Shown in pieces: positions 1 to 6,482 of a stretch of 7,994 nucleotides of DNA. This DNA comes from Deltaproteobacteria bacterium RIFCSPHIGHO2_12_FULL_43_9. GTDB lineage: Bacteria; Bdellovibrionota; O2-12-FULL-43-9. The DNA is taken from contig MGRR01000115.1 of the NCBI GenBank assembly GCA_001798265.1, forward strand, positions 1 through 7,994, read 5' to 3'. Positions within the stretch are counted from its first letter, which is position 1. Every line of letters starts with the position of its first letter. The notes under the pieces were generated by a model that was given only the letters and a program-made list of their open reading frames with translations, was not told where the DNA came from and did no database searches. The position numbers and the translations under genes are program-made.

Positions 1-13
1 CAATCTCATCGGA

Positions 14-75
14 GAGATTCCTTCGGTCGCGCAGCCTGTCCTGAGCGAATGCGAAGGGCTCCCTCGGAATGACAT
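14..75. repeat. Degraded REP-like palindromic repeat upstream of the iscA-type gene
   Basis: The segment contains nested inverted repeats. ATTCC at 17-21 can pair with GGAAT at 66-70, and CCTTCG at 20-25 can pair with CGAAGG at 52-57. The stretch reading CCTGTCCTGAGCGAATGCGAAGGG, taken in short pieces (CTGAGCGAA, GCGAAGGG) and followed by CTCGGAATGACA, resembles dispersed intergenic repeats that are common in environmental bacterial genomes. The pairing is imperfect, so this looks like a decayed copy. Its left boundary may lie outside the window. The transcript leader of the next gene probably runs through it. No open reading frame is convincing here. Confidence 0.4.
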
Positions 76-78
76 AAC

Positions 79-83
79 GGAGG
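79..83 (+). promoter_or_regulatory. Strong Shine-Dalgarno site of the iscA-type gene
   Basis: GGAGG, inside ACGGAGGAAG, ends 6 nt before the ATG at 90. This near-perfect anti-SD match fixes the start of the Fe-S carrier gene. It also shows that the organism uses SD-led initiation, which makes the SD-poor starts elsewhere in the window notable. Confidence 0.85.
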
Positions 84-89
84 AAGAAT

Positions 90-419
90 ATGGCAATTCA
101 ATTAACACAAAAGGCTGTTGATAATGTTAATCGGATAAAAAGAGAACAAAACATACCTGGTGATAAGGCGTTAAGGATTGCGGTAGTGGGTGGTGGTTGT
201 TCCGGGCTCTCCTATAGACTAACCTTTGACAACCCTGATCCAGCCAATGATCGTGTGTTCACGTTCGGTGATGTTAAAGTAGCCGTAGATCAGAAAAGTT
301 ACCTGGTTCTCAATGGTCTGAGTATTGATTTCAGTGATGGGTTGGATGGTTCAGGGTTTGTTTTCTCAAACCCCAATGCTTCCAAAACATGCGGATGTGG
401 AACGTCGTTTAAGGCTTAG
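90..419 (+). CDS. A-type iron-sulfur cluster carrier/assembly protein (IscA/ErpA/SufA family)
   Basis: This 109-residue protein has the full length and architecture of the HesB/IscA family. It carries the first cysteine in GGGCSGLSY (Cys37) and the C-terminal CGCG motif (Cys101 and Cys103). The 64-residue spacing between the first and second cysteine is the usual one. In this family the three cysteines bind an Fe-S cluster or iron and pass it to apo-proteins in the cytoplasm. The ATG at 90 is fixed by the strong SD at 79-83, and the stop TAG is at 417-419. It is the only plus-strand gene in the window and converges on the SLC13 permease; no isc or suf neighbour is visible. Family membership is near certain. 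Whether it acts as IscA, ErpA or SufA cannot be told without a phylogeny, so no symbol is given. Confidence 0.95.
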   Translation: MAIQLTQKAVDNVNRIKREQNIPGDKALRIAVVGGGCSGLSYRLTFDNPDPANDRVFTFGDVKVAVDQKSYLVLNGLSIDFSDGLDGSGFVFSNPNASKTCGCGTSFKA

Positions 420-431
420 AACATACTATGG

Positions 432-452
432 TTATCCCGACGGAAGTCGGGC
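432..452. repeat. REP-like hairpin 1 (CCCGAC-GGAA-GTCGGG)
   Basis: Arms CCCGAC (436-441) and GTCGGG (446-451) are exact complements around a GGAA loop. It begins 16 nt after the iscA-type stop codon. It looks like a truncated copy of the unit seen twice more just downstream, because its outer flanks have lost the pairing kept in those copies. Confidence 0.75.
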
Positions 453-458
453 CATGTG

Positions 459-515
459 TCATCCCGACGCAAGTCGGGATCTGAACGTTGAGATCCCGGC
501 TTCCGCCGGGATGAC
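459..515. repeat. Head-to-head pair of REP-like hairpins (BIME-like unit)
   Basis: Two hairpins sit in opposite orientation. The first has arms ATCCCGAC (461-468) and GTCGGGAT (473-480) around a GCAA loop. The second has arms ATCCCGGC (493-500) and GCCGGGAT (505-512) around TTCC. Read on the minus strand, the second unit (GTCATCCCGG...GGGATCT) matches the first with only about three differences over roughly 25 nt, so the whole 57 bp is also a long imperfect inverted repeat. It ends 4 nt before the stop codon of the convergent SLC13 gene. Neither strand has a T-run after the stems, so a classical intrinsic terminator is not supported, although the structure could stabilise both 3' ends. Confidence 0.8.
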
Positions 516-519
516 CCAT

Positions 520-2298
520 CTAGTAAAACGGCCAGATAATTGGAATAAGCAGGGTGGCTAATATCCAGCAGATAATATTCAGTGGTGTTCCAAATTTCAG
601 AAAATCTGTAAATTTATATCCCCCGAGTCCATAGATCAGTGTGTTTGTCTGATATCCAATAGGTGTTAGAAAACTAAGTGATGAAGCGAATGTTACCGCC
701 ATGATAAATGGTCTGGCATCTACGTTGAGCTGGGTTGCCATGCTTATTGCGATAGGGAACATTAAAACTATACAGGCTGTATTTGAGAGTATCTCTGTGA
801 TGAGTGTGGTTAAGATATAAAGCAGGGAGAGGAGCATGATTGGACCCAGTGTGCCTGTAAAGGAAATAAGTTCGCGCGAGATGAGTTCCGCCCCGCCGGT
901 TGTTTCCAATGCTTTTCCCAAGGGAATTAGGGCGGCGATAATCAGAATTACGCTCCAGTCTACGCTTTCATACGCCTCTTTTATCCTTATGCATTTAGTC
1001 AGGATCATTATGAACGCGCCAGCCAATGCGGCAATGGCTATCGGGTAAATCTTTAAGGACGCGGTAGCCACAACTGCCGCGAGGATAAATAGCGCGATGG
1101 GAATTTTATCCTTTCTGATAAATTCGGGTTCTACCGGTTCCATCAGAAGAAAGTTATCTTTTGATCTAGATTTCAGCATCGCATCCTTGTGTCCCTGAAT
1201 TAAGACGCAATCCCCCGGTTCCAGAATCGTATCGGCCAGCGATGTGTGCAGAACCCTGCCACGACGACGAATTGCGATGATATTGGTGTCGATAAGCTCT
1301 CTGATGTTCGCTTCATGAACTGAAAGGCCGATTACCTTGGAATTCGTTGCTACGACTGCTTCTACAAAGGCAACGTCGCCGCTTTCAAGGAGTTCTTTTT
1401 CCTGTACCTCACTCAGCGGTGCCGAAGATATTACAAGATGTTCAGCCTGTTGGACCCTTAAAATCGATTCGGCGCTCCCGCTGACCCAAAGAAAGTCCCC
1501 GGCCCGCACAATTTTTTTGTCACTCGGAAGATAAATGTGATTTTCACTTCTTACCCCCAGAATTTCTAGTCCATAAACCCGCTGGGGTTGCCATTCGTCT
1601 ACGGTATGACTAACGATTGAAGAATCAACCGTTACCAGTAACTCGGTGATGTAATCCCTCAGTGGAAATTCCTCCAATAGCCCCCTGGCTGGTCTCGAGG
1701 GTAAAAATATTTTTCCAAGAAACAGTATAAAAAGAAAACCGGCGATTGAGACGGCGACACCAAGTGGGGCCATCTCAAAAAAACCGAATTCACCAAATCC
1801 AGCTTTGGCGGAGAGCGAGCTTGCAAGTATGTTTGTTGATGTTCCAATGACGGTGCAGACACCTCCTATAACTGCCAGGGCAGAGAGTGGCATTAACAGT
1901 TGTGTTGCCGGGATTTTATAGATCTTGGAAATTTGATACATGAAGGGAATAAAAACCAGTACCATCGCCGTGTTATTTAAAAAGGCGGAACTTATTAATA
2001 CGGTTAGAAATACCGCGCCAAGGGCAAAAAACCTTCTTTCACCAAAATGATGTAGTATAAATTTTGAAAGCAGTGTAAGGGTGCCGGTTCTGGTAAAGCC
2101 ACTCGCCAGTACGAACATCGCGATTATTGTAATAATTGCTGGATTACTGAATCCGCTCAGGAGATCCTGTACTGGTAAAATGTTTGTAACGGCAAGTAGT
2201 AAAAGGCCAAGCAGTGAGATCTGATCTGGCGGTAGTATTTCAAATATAAACAGGCACAAGAGGAGAATCGTAATTGCGAATACCAGGATGATATCCAT
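520..2298 (-). CDS. SLC13/DASS-family permease with two internal RCK_C (TrkA_C) domains
   Basis: This 592-residue integral membrane protein has hydrophobic helices in its first ~200 and last ~195 residues and a soluble insert at about 205-390. The SLC13 pattern is duplicated. The first repeat has FLNNT (106-110, variant of the SNT motif) followed by IGTSTN (151-156). The second has LSNT (504-507) followed by TPIGYQTNT (545-553). The insert holds two RCK_C-like domains: one around 215-290 with LEILGVR and a RAGDFLWVSG ending, and one around 305-380 with VIGLSVHEANIR and EPGDCVLIQG. This is the architecture of the YfbS/SAC1-like branch, which imports anions such as sulfate or dicarboxylates with sodium; here the substrate is unknown. 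The ATG at 2298 opens directly into TM1 but has no clear SD. The gene lies downstream of the MetE-like gene, separated by a large palindrome. Confidence 0.92.
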   Translation of the reverse strand: MDIILVFAITILLLCLFIFEILPPDQISLLGLLLLAVTNILPVQDLLSGFSNPAIITIIAMFVLASGFTRTGTLTLLSKFILHHFGERRFFALGAVFLTVLISSAFLNNTAMVLVFIPFMYQISKIYKIPATQLLMPLSALAVIGGVCTVIGTSTNILASSLSAKAGFGEFGFFEMAPLGVAVSIAGFLFILFLGKIFLPSRPARGLLEEFPLRDYITELLVTVDSSIVSHTVDEWQPQRVYGLEILGVRSENHIYLPSDKKIVRAGDFLWVSGSAESILRVQQAEHLVISSAPLSEVQEKELLESGDVAFVEAVVATNSKVIGLSVHEANIRELIDTNIIAIRRRGRVLHTSLADTILEPGDCVLIQGHKDAMLKSRSKDNFLLMEPVEPEFIRKDKIPIALFILAAVVATASLKIYPIAIAALAGAFIMILTKCIRIKEAYESVDWSVILIIAALIPLGKALETTGGAELISRELISFTGTLGPIMLLSLLYILTTLITEILSNTACIVLMFPIAISMATQLNVDARPFIMAVTFASSLSFLTPIGYQTNTLIYGLGGYKFTDFLKFGTPLNIICWILATLLIPIIWPFY

Positions 2299-2325
2299 TT
2301 TTTTACTTTAGCACAGTAAGTTGTG

Positions 2326-2380
2326 AGGGGACAGACGCCTTTGTGAACAGCTTCGCTGTTCACAAAGGCGTCTGTCCCCT
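2326..2380. repeat. Perfect 26-bp-arm palindrome with GGGGACAG termini
   Basis: The left arm at 2326-2351 starts AGGGGACAGACGCC. The right arm at 2355-2380 is its exact reverse complement and ends GGCGTCTGTCCCCT. A 3-nt TTC loop (2352-2354) separates them. All 26 base pairs are intact. It lies 6 nt after the stop codon of the MetE-like gene and 27 nt before the start codon of the SLC13 gene, so it fills most of that gap. The GGGGACAG...CTGTCCCC ends resemble dispersed palindromes linked in many genomes to REP-associated (Y1, IS200-like) transposases. No T-run follows it on the minus strand, so it is not a canonical terminator, but such a stem would strongly fold in RNA. Confidence 0.9.
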
Positions 2381-2386
2381 ATTGCG

Positions 2387-3433
2387 CTAGATATCTAAAT
2401 AAGATTTACGGATTTTACGGGCGACATTTGCGGTTATTTGGCAATTTTGCTCCGTTTCATCCGGCTTTAACATGCCAAGTCCACATGTCGCGGATATGAG
2501 CGATTGTTGAAGTATCTGGGTTAAGGTTAGATTGTCATCTTCGAGGCTAAGGGCTGCGTTAATAAGGTAATCAGCGATATTCTTTTCGGACGCGAATGGG
2601 AGTGTGTTGGGAACAACCCCCCAGGATACGCATCCGCCATTAAGCAGAAAATCCTTTATGGAATCACTATATTTTAAAAAGCCATCCAGATGTTTTACGG
2701 CGTCAAAACTGATGATATCCAGGTCTGTATCTATTATAAGAGACCAATTGGCATCGGCACAGCAATGAATGCCCACAACTGCTCCTTCGGCTTTTAAAGA
2801 GTGGACGAGGCCGGAATATAATTCCTCGATCATTGTTGGATGGAGAGGCAATGTATCGAAGTAGTCTTCGGATATTACAATTTCATCCATGAATAAAACC
2901 GGTGTTAGGTTCTGTTCCTTAATCCGCTCTATCTGCCATTTGGCATGTAGTTCTAAAAATCTACAGATCGATTGTAAGACCTCCGGTTCATATCCGATAA
3001 GATTTCTCTCTTCATCTCTAACAATTGAGGCAATTGTAAATGGTCCGGGAAATTGGCTTTTAAAATAGGAATAGCAGTGGGATAGACGGCTCATCTGGTC
3101 CATCATCGCAAACCACCCCAGCGCATGCTCCGGGTCGAGCGCGCATTTCTCCACATTTTGATTCCTGTAATCGAATTCGAACGCGCAAGCCTCTTCCCTG
3201 TCAAAAATATACTCCGGGTCGCCGCTTTGGGTTAGAAACGGAGCACTGGATGCTACCTGATGGATCAAGAGCTCAGATCTGGTTCTTTTTGGTAATTGGG
3301 GCCAGAAGGGGAACTCATTAAAATTTCTTAATACTAGCTCTACAGCCTGGCTTGGGGCTGTCAGACCGAGGCTCCCTAGACCCAATGGGGCACATCCTGG
3401 GATTAAAGGGGTGTTGAGAAATGAGCTGCTCAT
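2387..3433 (-). CDS. Short MetE/UROD-superfamily protein (cobalamin-independent methionine synthase-like)
   Basis: From the ATG at 3433 the protein has 348 residues. It matches the C-terminal catalytic half of MetE-type enzymes in overall pattern, but lacks the N-terminal half of full MetE (about 750 residues). Visible motifs are an N-terminal PGCAPLGLGSLG followed by FPFWPQLPKR, an FMDE motif near residue 182, an HCC (His223, Cys225) and a late TCGLG (Cys317). The HxC...C arrangement corresponds to three of the four zinc ligands of MetE; the position of the fourth, a Glu in MetE, seems to be Asp244 in SFDA. Such a zinc site would bind a thiol acceptor such as homocysteine. The methyl donor and real product are unknown; short MetE homologues include folate-independent methionine synthases (MesA-MesD groups). 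A TTG at 3454 in the same frame would add 7 residues, but neither start has an SD and ATG is preferred. It lies 58 nt after the small membrane gene. Confidence 0.82.
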   Translation of the reverse strand: MSSSFLNTPLIPGCAPLGLGSLGLTAPSQAVELVLRNFNEFPFWPQLPKRTRSELLIHQVASSAPFLTQSGDPEYIFDREEACAFEFDYRNQNVEKCALDPEHALGWFAMMDQMSRLSHCYSYFKSQFPGPFTIASIVRDEERNLIGYEPEVLQSICRFLELHAKWQIERIKEQNLTPVLFMDEIVISEDYFDTLPLHPTMIEELYSGLVHSLKAEGAVVGIHCCADANWSLIIDTDLDIISFDAVKHLDGFLKYSDSIKDFLLNGGCVSWGVVPNTLPFASEKNIADYLINAALSLEDDNLTLTQILQQSLISATCGLGMLKPDETEQNCQITANVARKIRKSYLDI

Positions 3434-3442
3434 AAACGACAC

Positions 3443-3471
3443 AAAATATAGCAATTAAATGGGGTTGTCGA
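3443..3471 (-). promoter_or_regulatory. Possible sigma-70-like promoter of the MetE-like gene
   Basis: On the minus strand TCGACA (3471-3466, one mismatch to TTGACA) is followed after 17 nt by TATTTT (3448-3443, two mismatches to TATAAT). The spacing is ideal. The predicted start of transcription would fall within a few nucleotides of the ATG at 3433, giving an almost leaderless mRNA, in keeping with the lack of an SD there. The region is AT-rich, so a chance match is possible. Confidence 0.25.
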
Positions 3472-3491
3472 CTATTTTAGTGAAGGGTTGT

Positions 3492-3968
3492 TTAAGGGTT
3501 CTTCATCTTTGTTAAAAGTTGGTTAGTAACATCCCGGAATTTTTGGTATTTTGCGACATAATCACTATCCTCGAGCCTCCGCCCCTCCCTGACGATAGCG
3601 CGCAAATTCTCATCTCTTGCTACCTCTTCAAGCGTTGAAATAAATCTATTATTGGTCTCATTTAGCTGAGCAAGAATAACGGGGTTGTTGGGATCTACTG
3701 ATTTTGCCAGGAGCTTTGCATAGATGGGGACGGCATGCATGATCTTATCAATATCGGCTCTACCAATTGCCTCTTTTTTTCTTGAGATAAAGGATTTTTG
3801 CTTTTCTGATCTGAACAGCACCTCAAGGTAACCGGAGTGTTCAGCAATGGTAAGCGCTGAAACTTTCACAGAGGCTGGAGTTCTTCTAACCGGTGCAAAG
3901 AACCACCAGGCAAGAATTCCCGCTGCAACAATAAGCAACCCGACAGCTATGATTCGGCGGGCCTTCAT
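3492..3968 (-). CDS. Small single-pass membrane-anchored protein of unknown function
   Basis: I do not recognise a family for this 158-residue protein. Residues 1-5 (MKARR) are basic and are followed by one hydrophobic helix at about 6-25 ending in WWFF. The rest is charged and probably helical and lies outside the membrane under the positive-inside rule. There is no lipobox, no cysteine and no conserved catalytic motif that I can see. The tail is rich in Lys, Arg, Glu and Asp, with a possible coiled segment around 105-155 (TLEEVARDENL, LEDSDYVAKY). The ATG at 3968 lies 5 nt after the thiQ stop (TAA, 3974-3976) without an SD, which suggests translation by re-initiation from thiQ. Its position ties it to the thiamine transporter operon, but a role in transport is inference only. 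Confidence 0.75.
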   Translation of the reverse strand: MKARRIIAVGLLIVAAGILAWWFFAPVRRTPASVKVSALTIAEHSGYLEVLFRSEKQKSFISRKKEAIGRADIDKIMHAVPIYAKLLAKSVDPNNPVILAQLNETNNRFISTLEEVARDENLRAIVREGRRLEDSDYVAKYQKFRDVTNQLLTKMKNP

Positions 3969-3973
3969 ATCTA

Positions 3974-4933
3974 TTATGATAACGGTATTTTCCAGCCACT
4001 CTCAAGAGGAATTTTTATGTTTAGCAAGGTTCCATCGGTTAATCTGGATTCGGATTCCACCTGAAGCGATTTATCATCATCAAGTGAATTTACGGAAATT
4101 AGATATTTCCCTCTGTAGAAAAGACTTCCTACAACCTTCCATTTTCCCCTGCCTTTTGCCGATTCTTCGATACGGAGTTCCCACGGTTTAAAGCAGTAAA
4201 TTTCTCCCGATTCAGTGGGAATCAAAACGTTGTCCGTAAAGAACTTCGCGGTTCTCACCTTTCTGGGGTGCAGATAGAGATCCTCCGGTCTCCCCTCCTC
4301 AATCAGCTCCCCCTCATCGAAGTAGACAAGATGTTGCGAGATGGCCGTGGCTTCCTCCTGATCGTGAGTTACCAGAATAATTGGAATACCAATCTCCTGC
4401 GCAAGTTGTTGTATCTCTCCCCGGATCTGTACCCGGAGAGGTTGATCGATTGCCGAAAATGGTTCGTCCAACAGTAAAAGCTTGGGTAGTGGTGCTAAGG
4501 CGCGCGCGATTGCCACCCTCTGTTGTTCTCCCCCGGAGAGCGTACCAGGTAGTTTCTTTTTTACATGTGTCAGCCCCACAAGAGCTATGAGGTTGCTTAC
4601 CCTCTCCTGGCGTTGTCCCTTCGATAGCTCTTTGGAGAGCAGACCAAAGCCTATATTCTCTTCAACCGTCATATGAGGGAATAGGGCGAGATCCTGGAAA
4701 ACGAAGCCGATTTCCCGCTCCCCCGGTTTCATTTTATGAATCTCTTTGTCGAAAAGAAGAATCCTTCCGCTGTCTATTGGTCTAAGCCCCGCGATTATTT
4801 TTAATATGGTTGTCTTTCCGGATCCACTTGGTCCCACTATGGTTGTTATACCCTTTTGTCCAAACAGTAAGCTTGGTATTGCAACCTGAAAATGCTCGGA
4901 GACATGAACAATAATATCACGAAGGAGTAACAT
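3974..4933 (-). CDS. thiQ: Thiamine ABC transporter ATP-binding protein, with long C-terminal extension
   Basis: This 319-residue ABC ATPase powers import through ThiP. All signature elements are present: Walker A GPSGSGKT (34-41), Q-loop Gln80, ABC signature LSGGE (132-136), Walker B LLLLDE (152-157) and the switch histidine in VTHDQEEA (His190). Residues ~235-310 form a beta-rich tail like the TOBE regulatory domains of FbpC, PotA or MalK. Classical enterobacterial ThiQ has about 232 residues and no such tail, so this is a longer variant. The ATG at 4933 has a good SD (GAGG at 4942-4939, 5 nt spacing) and lies inside the end of thiP (17-nt overlap), indicating coupled translation. The sequence of the ATPase alone would also fit an iron or polyamine importer; the ThiQ call rests on the adjoining thiB and thiP. 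Confidence 0.9.
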   Translation of the reverse strand: MLLLRDIIVHVSEHFQVAIPSLLFGQKGITTIVGPSGSGKTTILKIIAGLRPIDSGRILLFDKEIHKMKPGEREIGFVFQDLALFPHMTVEENIGFGLLSKELSKGQRQERVSNLIALVGLTHVKKKLPGTLSGGEQQRVAIARALAPLPKLLLLDEPFSAIDQPLRVQIRGEIQQLAQEIGIPIILVTHDQEEATAISQHLVYFDEGELIEEGRPEDLYLHPRKVRTAKFFTDNVLIPTESGEIYCFKPWELRIEESAKGRGKWKVVGSLFYRGKYLISVNSLDDDKSLQVESESRLTDGTLLNIKIPLESGWKIPLS

Positions 4934-6482
4934 AGCTGCCTCGTCGTTCTACAAAATAGAAGATAAAGAATGCGATTAAGGTGTATACAAGCCCGATAAA
5001 GAGGGCAGATTCAAGCCGGTAACTTCCCAATAGTTCATATATTATTATGGGGATTGTTTTCAGCCTTCCTCCCGCGACCATCATTGTGGCGTTAAATTCA
5101 CCCAGTGAAAGCGCCATTGTAATCAGGAACGCGTTTATAACCGAGGTTTTTAAAAGCGGAAATGTTACGTATCTCAGACGAATCCCCCATTTTGGCGCGA
5201 AGTGCTCCGCGGCCTGCCAGATCTGCGGGGAGAGCTTAACAATTGAACCCCGTATTATCCTGTACGCGAACGGGAAATTGATTGCGGAGTGTAGCACTAT
5301 TAAAACCATTATCCCCCAGCCGTGGAGGATAAATTTTTGATATGAAATCAAATAGCAGATACCGAGAAAAAGTGATGAGATTCCCATGGGTATAAAAAAT
5401 ATTAAATCATACATCCTTTCTTCGGGCAGATTGCGTATGAGCAGTGATGAAAGGAGTCCAAGTGAGGTGGCTACTATCCCGCTAGACAGGGCAACCAACA
5501 ATGATACTGATAATGGATGGATTAGTGTCGTTTTTAAAATTGAACCTGTTGAAGATAAACCGAGTATTGTCTCTGCTATCAATGTAATAAATGGTAGTAT
5601 TAGGAATAGCGATATAAAAAATAAATAAATTTTAAACGATACGGAAACCTTCGATCTTGCGACGACCTTCGATGGATGCGACGGTATAAATGTATATTTA
5701 TGGATGAACCTTGTGCAGGTCCAAAAAAAGAGTAAGGAAACCAGGAGCTCCAAAAGAGCCAATCCCATGGCGAACTTCAGATTTAATTCCAGCCGGGCTT
5801 TTTCGTAAATTAGCACTTCCAGTGTGGAGAACGAAGGGCTACCTCCAAGAATGAGGGGGATCGCGAAACTCATATAGCAAAAGGCAAAAACAATTAAGCT
5901 TACAGCTATGGTTGGAGGTAGAAGCTTTGGAAGCGTAATACTTGTGAAGATCTTCAATCTTGACGCTCCGAGGAGAAGCGCGGCCTGCTCCTCGGTTTTA
6001 CCGGTCTCTTCCCATGCCCGTGATACTATTTTTATAACAAGTGGAACATTGTAAAAAATATGCGCTATTAAAATTGCCGGGAAGGAATATAGAATATGGA
6101 GCTTTTCGCCGGAGATCAGGAATATAAATTTATTTATAAGACTCTCTTCTCCAAAAAGAGATATGAAGCCAAGAATAACAAATATTACCGGCAACATCAG
6201 AAATATGGTTAAAAAGGCATGAATGTATGGTTTGAGTTTTCCCCTGTATTGGGAGAGCCAAAGTGCGCCGGGCAGGCCGATCAAGAGAGAAAGAAGGAGT
6301 GAAAGCGTGGCCTGATAAAGCGTAAACCACAAAGCTTTCCAGAATGCTGAACTGATTAAAATATCCGTTAAATCAAGTCCACCCGCCCTTATTACAAACA
6401 ATATAATAGGGTGGAATAGCACAATTATTATGCCTAAAACGGAAGCCCTTTTAACAAATGTTATTGCATTGCCTGGCGCCAT
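4917..6482 (-). CDS. thiP: Thiamine ABC transporter permease (two fused permease domains)
   Basis: This 521-residue inner-membrane protein is strongly hydrophobic, with about 12 predicted helices. Two binding-protein-dependent permease domains are fused in tandem. Each has an EAA-type loop that docks on the ATPase: EEQAALLLGASRLKIF at about 164-179 with LPKLLP after it, and WQAAEHFAPKWGIRLR at about 422-437 with FPLLK after it. Length and layout match ThiP (536 residues in E. coli) and its FbpB-like relatives. The ATG at 6482 lies 22 nt inside the end of thiB, and its stop overlaps the thiQ start by 17 nt, so the three proteins are probably made in step. The second EAA loop is degenerate, carrying AEHFAP where EAA...G is usual. 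The specificity call depends on thiB. Confidence 0.92.
   Translation of the reverse strand: MAPGNAITFVKRASVLGIIIVLFHPIILFVIRAGGLDLTDILISSAFWKALWFTLYQATLSLLLSLLIGLPGALWLSQYRGKLKPYIHAFLTIFLMLPVIFVILGFISLFGEESLINKFIFLISGEKLHILYSFPAILIAHIFYNVPLVIKIVSRAWEETGKTEEQAALLLGASRLKIFTSITLPKLLPPTIAVSLIVFAFCYMSFAIPLILGGSPSFSTLEVLIYEKARLELNLKFAMGLALLELLVSLLFFWTCTRFIHKYTFIPSHPSKVVARSKVSVSFKIYLFFISLFLILPFITLIAETILGLSSTGSILKTTLIHPLSVSLLVALSSGIVATSLGLLSSLLIRNLPEERMYDLIFFIPMGISSLFLGICYLISYQKFILHGWGIMVLIVLHSAINFPFAYRIIRGSIVKLSPQIWQAAEHFAPKWGIRLRYVTFPLLKTSVINAFLITMALSLGEFNATMMVAGGRLKTIPIIIYELLGSYRLESALFIGLVYTLIAFFIFYFVERRGSYVTPS

Noticed and set aside
436..515. Intrinsic transcription terminator for the convergent genes
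   Set aside because: The stems are GC-rich and well placed, but no U-tract follows on either strand, so I list them as repeats with a possible 3'-end role only.
459..515. CRISPR-like array
   Set aside because: Only two or three short palindromic units are present, in mixed orientation and without regular unique spacers or cas genes.
325..561. Plus-strand open frame of 78 codons overlapping the end of the iscA-type gene
   Set aside because: It runs out of the iscA-type gene in another frame and through the REP-like hairpins, giving the peptide ASAGMT that such repeats typically produce. It has no SD of its own and ends inside the convergent permease gene.
3434..3491. TPP riboswitch in front of the MetE-like gene or elsewhere in the window
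   Set aside because: I looked on both strands for the conserved CUGAGA core and the downstream conserved pyrimidine-sensing helix and saw neither; the 58-nt gap is also too short for a full aptamer.
3847..4191. Plus-strand 114-codon frame opposite the small membrane gene and thiQ
   Set aside because: It is antisense to two genes with better support, spans their junction, has no recognisable domain and no good SD.
5047..5340. Plus-strand 97-codon frame opposite thiP
   Set aside because: It is antisense to the strongly supported permease and has no family features.
3974..6482. Iron (FbpBC-type) or polyamine importer as the identity of the permease and ATPase
   Set aside because: The permease and ATPase alone would allow this, but the overlapping binding-protein gene matches ThiB along its length, including the ligand-contact residues.
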